DNA from: Streptococcus mitis B6
Lineage (GTDB): Bacteria; Bacillota; Bacilli; Lactobacillales; Streptococcaceae
Assembly: GCF_000027165.1 (NCBI RefSeq)
Contig: NC_013853.1
Coordinates: forward strand, 1,364,001 to 1,428,000
Reading direction: 5' to 3'
Length of the DNA: 64,000 nucleotides
Shown: positions 33,415 to 43,534 of the stretch, piece after piece
How the letters are laid out: every line of letters starts with the position of its first letter
How positions within the stretch are numbered: position 1 is the first letter of the stretch
Position numbers and translations under genes: made by a program
Notes under the pieces: model-generated
What the model was told of the DNA's origin: nothing
Databases searched by the model: none
The model's input: the letters and a program-made list of their open reading frames with translations, nothing else

Positions 33415-36400
33415 CTACTCACTTTTTGAAAATGTTGCAAGTCCAATAACTGACAACAAGAGAGAAATTCCTGAAATACTTAGAATAATAGAAATCATGT
33501 TATTCTCACCAGTAGCTGGTAATTGTTTTCCTTCTTTGTTGACTGTAGCTAAAAGCACTTGTTGACCACTTCCAGCTAGTGTTTTATTCTCATGCTTAGC
33601 TTCTATATTGGAATGATGTATTACAATTGATGTAGCTTTCTCAATTTTATCATTGCTAATTGAAGACTTAATAGTTGAGACTTGTCTATTGTGACTTACT
33701 AATTTAACAGGTTGCACTTGAGAAACTGGTTTGGTTGGAATAACTGGATTAAGCGTTACAACTGGTTTAGCTGGAATAACTGGCTTGATCGTTACAACTG
33801 GTTTAGTTGGAGTAACTGGCTTGATCACTACAACTGGTTTAGCTGGAGTAACTGGCTTAACCGTTACAACTGGTTTAGTTGGAGTAACTGGCTTAATCGT
33901 TACAACTGGTTTAGCTGGAGTAACTGGCTTAACCGTTACAACTGGTTTAGCTGGAGTAACTGGCTTGATCGATGCAACTGGTTTAGTTGGAGTAACTGGC
34001 TTAATCGTTACAACTGGTTTAGTTGGAGTAACTGGTTTAATCGTTACAACTGGTTTAGCTGGAATAACTGGCTTAACTGGTGCAACTGCTTTAGTTGGAT
34101 CAACCGGCTTAACTGGTGCAACTGGTTTGGTTGGAATCTCTACTTTATTAGCCTTAAGTTTTACAGCCGTCTCTTTTAGAGCATTGATTACTGCATTAAT
34201 TTCTTCTTGACTAGCTTCTGCATTTTCCAAAAGTAGCTTAGCTTTGTTGAAAATAAGATTATATGCATCTTTCTCCTCTTTGCTAGCTGTCAAAAATCTT
34301 GGATCTTTGTCTTGGAACTTCACTTCATCCACGATAACATTTTTTAGGCTCATGAAATCTGTTTCTTTCCCATTCAGCTGGTCTTGTGCTTTCAAGAAAG
34401 CGGTCAATAGACGGTCGATTTCATCTTGAGTTATCAAATCTTTTGTAATTAATAATGCCAAGAGTTTAAATTCACGATCATATTGACCTTTGCGTTCTTG
34501 ATCAGAATTTATATATTTACCTTTTTTAACTGTCTCAGCATATGCTTTAATAGCATTCTTCAATGATGTGATATCAGATTCCTTACCATCCAATGTTTGC
34601 ATAGCAGACTCTAAAGCCTTAACAATTTGGTCAATTTTATCTTGGTTAAGTTTACTTCCCAATGCTAGTTGCGCATCTTTGACACTTTGATCAAAAATCT
34701 CTTTCAACTTCTGTTTTGTATTATAATATCTCGGAGTTTTAACTACTTCCATTTGTTTATTTAAAGCTGCAATCAAAGCTAACTTAGAAACAACTGAAAG
34801 TGACAAAACATTATTTTTACCAAACAAAACTTTAAATGGTTGAAGATTATCGAGTAATTCATAACCGTTGGATAGATTTACAAGAACTTTATATTCACCA
34901 GTAACCACTTTCTTACCATAAGAATGTTTACCATATGTTTCAGCTGGCAAGACTTGACTCTGACCGTCTTCACCTACTAAAGTAATCGTTGTAGTTCCAG
35001 GAACAGCTTGATTAAAGCCAACCGTTATTGAGGCATATTTCATTTTGTTAGCCAAGAAGGTAATAGTTTGAAAACTATTTTCTTTCGTTAAATCAAATTC
35101 CTTAGATAGAGCACTCACAAATTTCAACTCTGTACGGTCATAGCTAAAAATTTCTGCAACATAATGCCCAAATTTCAAGAAATTAATATCTTTTGACTTA
35201 TCAACGGTTACATATTGACCTTCGCTATTTTTAATGCGATAAACATAAGTTGTATCAATCTCATCCTTGGTTTTATTGTTTAGTATAGCAATTTTTACAC
35301 GACCACTATTTTCTTCACCTACAAGATCTTTGAGAGATATAAAATCTACATTTCCCGCAAAGTCTTCTACATAATAGAAGATTTTCGATTTATCAACGTT
35401 CTTAGGAAGTGTATAACTACCATCTTCATTTTGTTTGATAATTTGATACTGTTCGATTTCTGAATCTGTCGCCTCTCTATTTTCAGAAGGACGAATATAA
35501 AAGACTTTTTCTAGAAGAATTCCACCATTTCCTACATCCTGAGGTTTGCGAGCTATAAATTGTTCTTGATCTTCTTGAGAACGAATATATCCCGAAGTAA
35601 TCAGAGGTTTTTGTGTATCGATTTGAATTTTAAATGTTGTATATTGTTCCTCAGCTCCAGGGACATCTGGCTTATAACTAATAACATAGTCATAAATTCC
35701 ATCAGAGACTCGATTTCCATTAGAATCCTGTCCTCCCCAAGCTGTTTTATCTACAATGTAACTTCTTGGATTTCTAGTATCACCATCAAAATAATTTTTT
35801 ACAAGGTCTGTTGGACGACTTTGCCAAATAGGATGACTGTGTGTTGTATCCGAAGAATCATAAACAGTCGCACGAAGATTTACCAAGTTTCTATAGACAA
35901 GAGTTTTAAATTGAACAGAATCTTTATTACCATCCTCATTTGGCGAGATAGCAAGGCGGATGTTCCCTTTTTCATCTAATTGAAGATGGTATTTTCCTTC
36001 AGCATCTTGTTTCACTCCGAGTACAGTCACTCGATTTCCTTGACGCTCTGCTTTTAAAACATTTACATCATTTTCAGAACTTGTTAAATAAGTTGCATCG
36101 TCTGAAGGTGAAATTCCTGGATTATCTTTATCAATTTCAGAGTAAAATCCACTGTTTCCTTCCTTAATCAATTGATAAATTGGTTTTTCAATTGCAGGTA
36201 GATTTTGGAATTCTCCCTTAAATCCCATAAATGGTAAACCAATAACAGAACCATCATCTGCAGGATTGACAAATCTAACAAATCCTTCTAGAAAATATCC
36301 ATTTGGCATTATTTTGCTAAGTTCTTCAGTAAACTTACTTGTATCTACACTAACTGTTACCGTCTTCGTACTATGAGCTTTCACAGTTACTTCAGGCCAG

Positions 36401-38514
36401 ACTGTTTCAGTTAATTTTCGTGGACGGAGAGTGAATTTCCCTTCTTCAACTTCGTCCGTATTTGTATTTACAATCATCTTCAATGTTTGGTCTTTATCTG
36501 AAATATTATGAATTGTAACTTCAAAGGTAAATTTATCACCAACATTGCCAAGAGTAACACTTGGATATTTATTTGCACCTGTTACAAATAAATCTGTGCT
36601 TGTTGCCGCCATCGTGTCAACTACGCCAGCACCTTGCTGACGTGGAGAAGTATAGGCTCCAGTTTGTTTATTAAAATGTGGTTTTGCAGTAGACATAATT
36701 AAAGCTTTTACAATCTCTGAAATTTGACTAGCTGATAATTCAGGATGTTTTTTCGCTAAATATTCTTTGACTAATGCTGCGACACCAGCTACATGAGGAG
36801 CCGCCATACTTGTTCCACTGATACTTCCATAGCTATTGTCGTTAAATGATGAATAGATATTTCCACCAGGTGCAGTAACATCTGGTTTCAATTGTCCATC
36901 AGTTGTAACTCCCCAACTTGAAAAATCTGATAATTGGTCTGCAACGTCTGATTTACGATTATCCATCTTGTGATTAAAGACAATTTTATACTGACCAGAC
37001 TTAAGAATTTCACCATAATGTTTTGAAATAAAGACAGATGGGATTTTCTTAGCATCACCTGTAACAGACATACTAACATTTGCACCTTCAACGTTGTTAT
37101 AAATTAAAACTCCAGCTGCACCGTGTTGAAGAGCATTTTTAATCTTATCAGAAAAATTAATTTTACCACGTTGAATCAGTGCTAACTTGCCTCTTACATC
37201 AATATTAGCAAAATCTTCTTCACGACCAATACCTGCTGCTACATATTCGTATTCTTTCCCTTTTTCAAAATCTTTTTCTGTTTCAGGTCTATTAAAATCA
37301 AACTTACCATAATCAAGGGTAGCGTCATTTTCTAAACCTTTTACTTCAAAGACTTCAGTAGTTAGAATTTTATTATTAATCGAAGCAACAGAAATTGAAT
37401 CTTCTACTGTAGAAGGATTTCCTACGAGACCATAATCAGGATTTGCTGCCAATGGTTGTGAAAAACCTCTACCGAAAGTATTACTATTACCTGCAGCAAT
37501 AACAACAGATACTCCTTTAGCGCGTGCTCTTTTTACTGCATCAATGATATCTGAACCTGCATCTACCGTTGAACCCGCACCTGCACCCAAACTCATATTG
37601 ATCACATCTGCACCTAGTGCAACTGCATCATCAATAGCTTTTACATAGAGGGCAGATGCTGTAGTTTTATCTCTGTCTGAAAAAACTCTCATAAACATAA
37701 TTTGAGCTTCTGGCGCCACCCCATAAACCTTCTCAGAATTCGGGGCTTTATTAACAGGATTTCCAGCTACAATCCCAGTAACATGCATTCCATGAGACTC
37801 TTTTTCAGCTTCTTTTATATTATCAGTTCCATCAAAGTAATCATAAGCATATACTACTTTATCACTGTACCATTTCCCATAGTCAATACCAGCAGCCTTT
37901 TTAGCTTTTTCGATATCATCCTGATTTTTAAATTTCGCCTTTGACGGATCAGAAATACGCAAAACCTCATGATTCAAATCAAGCCCTGAATCTATAACAG
38001 CGACTACAGTTCCTTGTCCTTTATGTCCTGCTTCCCAGGTTTTAGGGACAGTAATAATTTCATTACTGGAGATACTGTTTGGCTTTTCTTTATGTCCACC
38101 TTGAGATAACGACTGTGATTGTAAGCTTTCTGAAGAAGAATTACTTTTCACTGCTGATTCTTCCTTCTTCTCTTCACTTTTTATAGCAGTCGTTTCTTTC
38201 TGTGTGGTTACGGCTTTGTCTGACTTATTATCTCTATACTCTATAGAATCATCTTGTTTTAATGACTCTGTCACTTCTGTTTTTTCCTTCGAAGAAGAAT
38301 TTAGAGCATTCTTGTCAGCCGTGACTGGCGGTGCGAGCTTATTTGAATCATCTAATTTATTAGTCATTACAGCATGTGTAACTTGATTGGATGCTTCAAA
38401 TTTTCCCTCATCGGCACTAACCTGTGCGAAAGCAAATCCGAATGCAAAGACCGTTAGCAGAAAAATCGTTGCTACTTGGTACTTTTTATGACAAAAATCT
38501 TTGCAATCTCCCAT
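33415..38514 (-). CDS. Cell-wall-anchored S8 subtilisin-like protease
   Basis: 1,699 residues. A signal peptide (about 1-34) leads to a Ser/Lys-rich pro-region. The S8 domain has catalytic Asp175 (AVIDSGLD), His241 (HGMHVTGIVAG) and Ser569 (GTSMAAPHVAG), with a PA domain inserted at about 420-510. Fn3-like C5a-peptidase/lactocepin domains follow, then three FIVAR-like helical repeats (about 1290-1480), about 11 copies of a 12-residue KPVVTIKPVTPT-type repeat, and the sortase signal LPATG (1665-1669). It should sit on the wall and degrade host or milk/serum proteins. A CodY box lies in its promoter region. Substrate unknown. Confidence 0.92.
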   Translation of the reverse strand: MGDCKDFCHKKYQVATIFLLTVFAFGFAFAQVSADEGKFEASNQVTHAVMTNKLDDSNKLAPPVTADKNALNSSSKEKTEVTESLKQDDSIEYRDNKSDKAVTTQKETTAIKSEEKKEESAVKSNSSSESLQSQSLSQGGHKEKPNSISSNEIITVPKTWEAGHKGQGTVVAVIDSGLDLNHEVLRISDPSKAKFKNQDDIEKAKKAAGIDYGKWYSDKVVYAYDYFDGTDNIKEAEKESHGMHVTGIVAGNPVNKAPNSEKVYGVAPEAQIMFMRVFSDRDKTTASALYVKAIDDAVALGADVINMSLGAGAGSTVDAGSDIIDAVKRARAKGVSVVIAAGNSNTFGRGFSQPLAANPDYGLVGNPSTVEDSISVASINNKILTTEVFEVKGLENDATLDYGKFDFNRPETEKDFEKGKEYEYVAAGIGREEDFANIDVRGKLALIQRGKINFSDKIKNALQHGAAGVLIYNNVEGANVSMSVTGDAKKIPSVFISKHYGEILKSGQYKIVFNHKMDNRKSDVADQLSDFSSWGVTTDGQLKPDVTAPGGNIYSSFNDNSYGSISGTSMAAPHVAGVAALVKEYLAKKHPELSASQISEIVKALIMSTAKPHFNKQTGAYTSPRQQGAGVVDTMAATSTDLFVTGANKYPSVTLGNVGDKFTFEVTIHNISDKDQTLKMIVNTNTDEVEEGKFTLRPRKLTETVWPEVTVKAHSTKTVTVSVDTSKFTEELSKIMPNGYFLEGFVRFVNPADDGSVIGLPFMGFKGEFQNLPAIEKPIYQLIKEGNSGFYSEIDKDNPGISPSDDATYLTSSENDVNVLKAERQGNRVTVLGVKQDAEGKYHLQLDEKGNIRLAISPNEDGNKDSVQFKTLVYRNLVNLRATVYDSSDTTHSHPIWQSRPTDLVKNYFDGDTRNPRSYIVDKTAWGGQDSNGNRVSDGIYDYVISYKPDVPGAEEQYTTFKIQIDTQKPLITSGYIRSQEDQEQFIARKPQDVGNGGILLEKVFYIRPSENREATDSEIEQYQIIKQNEDGSYTLPKNVDKSKIFYYVEDFAGNVDFISLKDLVGEENSGRVKIAILNNKTKDEIDTTYVYRIKNSEGQYVTVDKSKDINFLKFGHYVAEIFSYDRTELKFVSALSKEFDLTKENSFQTITFLANKMKYASITVGFNQAVPGTTTITLVGEDGQSQVLPAETYGKHSYGKKVVTGEYKVLVNLSNGYELLDNLQPFKVLFGKNNVLSLSVVSKLALIAALNKQMEVVKTPRYYNTKQKLKEIFDQSVKDAQLALGSKLNQDKIDQIVKALESAMQTLDGKESDITSLKNAIKAYAETVKKGKYINSDQERKGQYDREFKLLALLITKDLITQDEIDRLLTAFLKAQDQLNGKETDFMSLKNVIVDEVKFQDKDPRFLTASKEEKDAYNLIFNKAKLLLENAEASQEEINAVINALKETAVKLKANKVEIPTKPVAPVKPVDPTKAVAPVKPVIPAKPVVTIKPVTPTKPVVTIKPVTPTKPVASIKPVTPAKPVVTVKPVTPAKPVVTIKPVTPTKPVVTVKPVTPAKPVVVIKPVTPTKPVVTIKPVIPAKPVVTLNPVIPTKPVSQVQPVKLVSHNRQVSTIKSSISNDKIEKATSIVIHHSNIEAKHENKTLAGSGQQVLLATVNKEGKQLPATGENNMISIILSISGISLLLSVIGLATFSKSE
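33730..34130 (-). repeat. 36-bp coding repeats in the protease gene
   Basis: About 11 imperfect tandem 36-bp units encode the Pro-rich wall-spanning region KPVxPxKPVVTI. They are coding and lack the even spacers of a CRISPR array. Copy number is likely to vary among strains. Confidence 0.85.
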
Positions 38515-38556
38515 AAAATCACTCCTTTTTATTTAAATTAAAAGTATTATATACTA

Positions 38557-38571
38557 AATTATCTGAAAATT
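38557..38571. promoter_or_regulatory. CodY box upstream of the S8 protease gene
   Basis: The reverse strand AATTTTCAGATAATT matches the CodY consensus AATTTTCWGAAAATT at 14 of 15 positions. It lies between TTGATA and TATAAT-like promoter elements of the protease gene, so the protease should be repressed when branched-chain amino acids are plentiful. Confidence 0.65.
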
Positions 38572-38638
38572 CTATCAAAAACTTATTTTGTAACAAAATT
38601 GTAATATTAACCAATCCTATCATGAGATTTAAACATAA

Positions 38639-38672
38639 AAAAATTTAGCCTCGATTAATACAAGACTAAATT
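38639..38672 (-). terminator. pgdA terminator
   Basis: Stem AAATTTAG/CTAAATTT followed on the reverse strand by a T-run, downstream of pgdA. Confidence 0.7.
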
Positions 38673-38721
38673 TATTTATTGAAAAATTACTTACGATTTA
38701 ATTAGTTATTCAGCAAAAATC

Positions 38722-40113
38722 TTACTGATCACGGTCATAGAATAGTTCATGTGCTTTTAATCGTGAATTAAGCATTTCAGGAACTGTGACAAAGTGATAT
38801 CCTTGCTCTTTTAGATAATCTATAATCTTTGGTAAAGCATTCACTGTTTCAGCATGGATATCATGCATTAAGATAATCGAACCATTACGAACTTGACGTT
38901 GAATCTCTGTCAAAATAGATGCTTCATTTTTACTCTTCCAGTCCAGACTATCGACATCCCACATAATAAAGCTCAAATCGAGGCTATTGCGAATGTCGTC
39001 TGTAATGGCTCCATAAGGGGGGCGCATAAGTTTGGAGCTAGACCCCAACACTTTAGTTAGCGCATCTTCAGTATCAGTAATCTGTTTTTTAGCTTCATCA
39101 AGCGAAAGTTTTGAAAGCACTGGATGGCTCCAACTATGGTTTCCAATGACATGGCCATCTGCTTTCATGCGTTTCAAAATCTCTTCATTGCCAGAAACAT
39201 TCTTACCTAAAACAAAGAAAGTAGCCTTAACTCCATATTTAGAGAGAGTATCTAATGCTTGAATTGTCGTTGTAGGATTTGGTCCATCATCAAAAGTCAA
39301 GGCTACTACTTTACGATTTTTCTTTTCATAATAAGCCTTATAAAGTTCCGCATCCTTATCTAGCAAATATGAGGACTGAATAAGATCAAAGAAACTAGAT
39401 ACTGGCAAGGCAATCTCATCCAAATTTTCAACTGCCTGACTTGGATAAAGGATAATTTGACTATCCTTATAATCAAAATTCCATGCAGACAAGTCTTGGT
39501 CAGAGAAGCCTTTAACAACTTGATCGACCTTTTCTTGCTCCAATTTCTTATCCTGTAAGAAAAAGGTAATTTCTTTTAACAGCTGCTCTTTGGCCTTACT
39601 CGGATCTGAAAATAATTGATCAAGTGTAAAAGGTTTACCATCTTCTGTCAAATGTACTTTCGCCAGACTAGTTTTTTCAGTCTCTTCAACTTTTGACGAA
39701 GTTAAATCATAGACTTGTTTCATCACAGTTCGGTTGACAATCCCTTTTAAAGTCGAATCCTGTTTCTCCGTATAATAAAAAACCAGATTTTCCTTATCCT
39801 CTAGATTGTCTTTAATATCCTGTGTCATGATTCCCTTTATAGACGAAATTACTTGCTCCCCTTGGAGAGGATAATAGGTAATCACTTCGGCTTGTCCTTT
39901 ACGAAAATGATCCTTCTGATTCCCCTCACTCAATTGATCATCTTTCTCTTTTTTGAGCGATTCAATCTTTTGCTCAAAACTTTGCTTTGTATAGACTTTG
40001 TAACCAATCATCGATCCAAGGACACAAATGCTAACTGAAAAGATAGCTACTAGGGCTATTAAACCGATTCTCTTTTTATCGTGCTCAACACGATTTGCTC
40101 TACTTTTATCCAT
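38722..40113 (-). CDS. pgdA: Peptidoglycan N-acetylglucosamine deacetylase
   Basis: 463 residues. One membrane anchor (about 16-38), an extracellular helical/DUF3298-like region (about 60-260), then a polysaccharide deacetylase domain with [10 protein letters not shown] (Asp-Asp), HSWSHP (metal His), RPPYGAIT and MHDIHAET. It deacetylates wall glucosamine and confers lysozyme resistance in streptococci. Monocistronic, divergent from nothing nearby; metK lies 90 bp upstream on the same strand. Confidence 0.93.
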   Translation of the reverse strand: MDKSRANRVEHDKKRIGLIALVAIFSVSICVLGSMIGYKVYTKQSFEQKIESLKKEKDDQLSEGNQKDHFRKGQAEVITYYPLQGEQVISSIKGIMTQDIKDNLEDKENLVFYYTEKQDSTLKGIVNRTVMKQVYDLTSSKVEETEKTSLAKVHLTEDGKPFTLDQLFSDPSKAKEQLLKEITFFLQDKKLEQEKVDQVVKGFSDQDLSAWNFDYKDSQIILYPSQAVENLDEIALPVSSFFDLIQSSYLLDKDAELYKAYYEKKNRKVVALTFDDGPNPTTTIQALDTLSKYGVKATFFVLGKNVSGNEEILKRMKADGHVIGNHSWSHPVLSKLSLDEAKKQITDTEDALTKVLGSSSKLMRPPYGAITDDIRNSLDLSFIMWDVDSLDWKSKNEASILTEIQRQVRNGSIILMHDIHAETVNALPKIIDYLKEQGYHFVTVPEMLNSRLKAHELFYDRDQ

Positions 40114-40178
40114 AGAACCATCATATCAAATTCAGGCTATAATTTCAATGATTTTAGAGGAAACAGTATATTAAAAAG

Positions 40179-40200
40179 AGAGGAAATTCCCCTCTCAAGA
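40179..40200 (-). terminator. metK terminator
   Basis: Stem GAGAGG(GG)/CCCCTCTC-type hairpin immediately after the metK stop; the reverse-strand tail is TTTTTAATA. Confidence 0.6.
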
Positions 40201-40202
40201 TT

Positions 40203-41393
40203 TTATTTGACTGCTTCTTTCAAAGCGTCTACCTTGTCCAAACGTTCCCATGGAAGGTCAATATCTGTACGTCCCATGTGTCCATAAGCTGCTGTTTGAC
40301 GGTAAATTGGACGCTTAAGATCCAGCATTTGGATAATTCCTGCAGGGCGAAGGTCAAAAATTTGACGAGCTGCTTTTTCAAGCTTACTTTCAGCTACTGT
40401 TCCTGTACCAAAGGTATCGATACGGACAGAAACAGGCTGGGCAACACCGATAGCGTAAGCCAATTGTACTTCCGCCTTCTTAGCAAGACCCGCTGCAACA
40501 ATATTCTTGGCAATATAACGAGCTGCATATGACGCAGAACGGTCCACCTTAGTCGCATCCTTACCAGAGAAGGCACCACCACCGTGACGAGAGTAGCCAC
40601 CATAAGTATCTACGATGATTTTACGACCAGTCAAGCCTGAGTCCCCTTGAGGCCCACCGATTACAAAACGTCCAGTTGGATTGATGAAGAATTTTGTTTG
40701 CGCATCCAAGTAAGAGGCTGGAATAACCTCTTTGATAACCTTGTTAATGACATCATTGTGAATTTGTTCATTGCTGACTTCTGGATCGTGCTGAGTTGAA
40801 ATAACGACTGTGTCCACACGTACTGGACGGTCATTTTCACCATACTCAACTGTAACTTGTGATTTAGCATCTGGACGAAGATAGCTGATTTCACCAGACT
40901 TGCGAAGTTCTGCTAAACGGCGAACCAACTTGTGGCTTAGTGAAATTGGCAACGGCATGAGCTCTTCTGTTTCATCCACTGCAAATCCAAACATGAGCCC
41001 TTGGTCTCCAGCTCCAATCAAGTCCAGTGAATCTTGCTCTGCATCCCCACGGACCTCCAAGGCTTCATTAACCCCTTGGGCAATGTCTGGTGACTGCTCA
41101 ACAAGTGACGGATGGACTCCCACCGTCTCAGCAGAAAAACCATACTCTGTATTGGTGTAGCCAATTTCCGCAATGGTATCACGAACCACACGGTTAATAT
41201 CCACATAGGCATTTGTAGATATTTCACCAAAAACATGGACGGAACCAGTATATACAGCTGTCTCAGCAGCAACGTGCGCATCTGGATCCTTAGCTAAAAT
41301 AGCATCCAAAATCGCATCTGAAATTTGGTCTGCAATCTTATCTGGATGCCCCTCAGATACAGATTCAGACGTGAATAATTTACGTTCTGACAT
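40203..41393 (-). CDS. metK: S-adenosylmethionine synthetase
   Basis: 396 residues. Motifs: [42 protein letters not shown] and the central [24 protein letters not shown]. It makes SAM from methionine and ATP. The strong GGGGGG ribosome binding site eight bases before the ATG is the target of the SMK riboswitch, which is interrupted here by an insertion. Confidence 0.97.
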   Translation of the reverse strand: MSERKLFTSESVSEGHPDKIADQISDAILDAILAKDPDAHVAAETAVYTGSVHVFGEISTNAYVDINRVVRDTIAEIGYTNTEYGFSAETVGVHPSLVEQSPDIAQGVNEALEVRGDAEQDSLDLIGAGDQGLMFGFAVDETEELMPLPISLSHKLVRRLAELRKSGEISYLRPDAKSQVTVEYGENDRPVRVDTVVISTQHDPEVSNEQIHNDVINKVIKEVIPASYLDAQTKFFINPTGRFVIGGPQGDSGLTGRKIIVDTYGGYSRHGGGAFSGKDATKVDRSASYAARYIAKNIVAAGLAKKAEVQLAYAIGVAQPVSVRIDTFGTGTVAESKLEKAARQIFDLRPAGIIQMLDLKRPIYRQTAAYGHMGRTDIDLPWERLDKVDALKEAVK

Positions 41394-41399
41394 AAAAAT

Positions 41400-41784
41400 G
41401 TCCCCCCTTAAAAATAGTGTTATAGAGTTACAAAGTACTGATAGATATTTTCATTTTCTAAGAATTATGACGCGTAAGAAATAAAAACGATACTTTTTTA
41501 TTTCTAAAGCTAGTAAGGCGCATAGGATGTCCACCCTATAGCGGTAACCGTAGAATGACGAGCGACTTTGGAGCCGTCAGTCTTTGCGAGTTACGACGCG
41601 TAAGAAATAAAAACGATACTTTTTTATTTCTAAAGCTAGTAAGGCGCATAGGATGTCCGCCCTATAGCGGTAACCGTAGAATGACGAGCGACTACTTTGG
41701 AGCCGTCATTCTTTGCGAATTACAAAGTACTGATAGGAAAACTCTTAGTGATAAATGCCTACCATCTTATCGGGACTATATAAC
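41400..41784 (-). promoter_or_regulatory. SMK (SAM-III) riboswitch of metK, split by an insertion
   Basis: The 5' half lies at about 41761-41778 (reverse strand GTCCCGATAAGATGGT, containing anti-SD GTCCC). The 3' half with CTTTGTAACTC and GGGGGGAC (SD) is adjacent to the start codon at 41400-41444. The five bases GTCCC pair exactly with GGGAC. Between the halves sits a 292-bp insertion. A TATAAT (41791-41796) would start transcription near 41784. Without the insert the order and motifs match the known SMK box that hides the ribosome binding site when SAM is bound. Confidence 0.72.
41425..41736. repeat. 292-bp insertion made of two tandem structured repeats
   Basis: Copies start at 41469 and 41595 (126-bp period, a few differences). 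Each contains GAAATAAAAA/TTTTTTATTTC and CCTATAG-type stems; the second has the perfect 9-bp AGAATGACG/CGTCATTCT. The insertion is bracketed by 20-bp direct repeats at 41425-41444 and 41717-41736 with one mismatch. No coding frame fits. I do not recognise the family. Confidence 0.7.
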
Positions 41785-41865
41785 TTTATCATTATACCAT
41801 TTTTTAGCGCAATTTGCAGTCTTTAATGTAGTGTTTCTGTTTAGATAGTTCATTCTCATAAATAA

Positions 41866-41892
41866 AAAAGTTGGAGCTCAGTACTCCAACAA
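41866..41892 (-). terminator. cshB terminator
   Basis: Stem GTTGGAG/CTCCAAC followed on the reverse strand by TTTTTT. Confidence 0.75.
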
Positions 41893-41898
41893 TTGCTA

Positions 41899-43242
41899 TT
41901 AAAATGTTTGGCGTTTTGCTTTACGCTCTGCACGACCTCGAGCGCGATTTTCCGCACGCTTGGTTTTGCGACGTTTTTCATCAACCGCCCATTGAATTTT
42001 CTTCTTATAACCTGGTTTGACTTTTTTCTTTTTCTTTTTGACCAAGCCAATCATTTCAATATCAAGCTTGTCCTGCTTCTTTTCACGGTTAGCACGACGA
42101 TCACGGTCATAAGTATCTTGAAATTCTCCGTCTTTGACCATCTTAGGAGTAAACTTAATTCCTAATTTCTCCAACTCACGGATATCCGAGTCATCGCTTG
42201 GCTGATAAAGGGTAATAGCTATACCTGGTAGGCCGTTTCGTCCAGTTCGACCAACACGGTGCACAAAGAAAGATAAGTCTTGCGGAATAGCATCATTGAT
42301 GACATGGCTGACACCTTCAATATCAATTCCACGCGCTGCCAAATCTGTTGCGACAATATACTCAAAATCCAGATTTTTCACCTGATTCATGATACGTTTG
42401 CGCTCACGAGGGGCAATATCCCCATGAATCTTTGCCACCTTCAAACCTTGAGCAGTCAGGTAAGAATGCAATTCATCAGCACGCGTTTTAGTGTTCACAA
42501 AAATCATTGCCAAATACGGTTGCATCAACTGAGTCAACTGGTAAATTTGAGCATTCTTGTCACGTCCCTTAGTAGAAATCAACCAATTATCAATGGTATC
42601 AGAAATGACCGTTTTGGTTTTGATTTTCTCCATAACAGGATTTGATAAGTATTTTTTCAAGAATGGTTGCAACTTTTGTGGAATAGTCGCTGAGAAGACC
42701 ATGAATTGCAGATCTTTTGGAAGGCTTCCAGCAATCTTATCAACAGTTTCTAAGAATCCCATATCCAAGGTCATGTCTGCCTCATCGACAACAAAGGTCT
42801 TAGCCTTGTGAATAGCTAGGTCACCAGACTTAACTAAGTCATAAATACGGCCAGGTGTTCCGATAACAATATGAGGCTGGTTACTTGCCAATTTGTCAAT
42901 CTGGCGAGCCTTATCTGTCCCCCCCACATAATTAACCACACGAACTTCCACTTCTGAGTGGGCTGCAATCTGACGAGCTGCTTGGTAAATTTGAGTAGCT
43001 AATTCACGGCTCGGTGCAGTAATAACTGCCTGTACACTATCACTAGTTTCATCTAATTGCTGGAAAATCGGCAATAGGAAAGTATGAGTCTTACCCGAAC
43101 CTGTTTTTGATTCACCAACAAGGTCACGACCTGCCAAAACAATCGGAATCAACTTATCTTGAACCTCTGTAGGAGCTTTAAATTTTAACTCCTCCAAGGC
43201 TTCTCTAATATAGTTTTTAAATTGAAATTTCGTAAATGACAT
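41899..43242 (-). CDS. cshB: DEAD-box RNA helicase
   Basis: 447 residues. Q motif FQFKNYIREALEELKFKAPTEVQ, Walker A ESKTGSGKT, motif Ia, DEAD in FVVDEADMTLD, SAT in VFSATIP, and the C-terminal HRVGRTGR. A basic Lys/Arg-rich tail (about 380-447) suits RNA binding. Probably acts in ribosome assembly or mRNA turnover at low temperature. Monocistronic. Confidence 0.92.
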   Translation of the reverse strand: MSFTKFQFKNYIREALEELKFKAPTEVQDKLIPIVLAGRDLVGESKTGSGKTHTFLLPIFQQLDETSDSVQAVITAPSRELATQIYQAARQIAAHSEVEVRVVNYVGGTDKARQIDKLASNQPHIVIGTPGRIYDLVKSGDLAIHKAKTFVVDEADMTLDMGFLETVDKIAGSLPKDLQFMVFSATIPQKLQPFLKKYLSNPVMEKIKTKTVISDTIDNWLISTKGRDKNAQIYQLTQLMQPYLAMIFVNTKTRADELHSYLTAQGLKVAKIHGDIAPRERKRIMNQVKNLDFEYIVATDLAARGIDIEGVSHVINDAIPQDLSFFVHRVGRTGRNGLPGIAITLYQPSDDSDIRELEKLGIKFTPKMVKDGEFQDTYDRDRRANREKKQDKLDIEMIGLVKKKKKKVKPGYKKKIQWAVDEKRRKTKRAENRARGRAERKAKRQTF

Positions 43243-43377
43243 AATATCCTCGATTCTATCTATCCTATCAATTATACCATATTTTATTCCATTTCAGTAG
43301 CCTCACTTATTTAGGCTATTTCCAGTAGCTTTTCTAGTCAGAAAAAGGCTGGAATTTTATAATCCCAACCTCTTTTC

Positions 43378-43528
43378 ATACTCAATGAAAATCAAAGAGC
43401 AAACTAGGAAACTAGCCGCAGGTTGCTCACAACACTGTTTTGAGGTTGCAGATAGAACTGACGAAGTCAGTAACATCTATACGGCAAGGCAACGTTGACG
43501 TGGTTTGAATTTGATTTTCGAAGAGTAT
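43378..43528 (-). repeat. BOX element (boxA, one boxB, boxC), reverse orientation
   Basis: It starts ATACTCAATGAAAATCAAAG and ends GATTTTCGAAGAGTAT. BoxA contains CTATACGGCAAGGCAACGTT in reverse. A single boxB is present (GAACTGACGAAGTC). Length 151 bp. It lies between the helicase gene and the nuclease-like gene. Confidence 0.93.
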
Positions 43529-43534
43529 CAGTTA

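Noticed and set aside
33730..34130. CRISPR-like periodic repeats
   Set aside because: The units are contiguous, coding, without unique spacers, and lie in frame in the protease gene.
33712..34210. Two long antisense frames of repetitive W/N/R or V/T/G residues
   Set aside because: They mirror the protease coding repeats and show the same 36-bp period; they are shadows.
41555..41848. 97-codon frame in the metK leader
   Set aside because: It spans the tandem repeats and the riboswitch; composition is repeat-driven.
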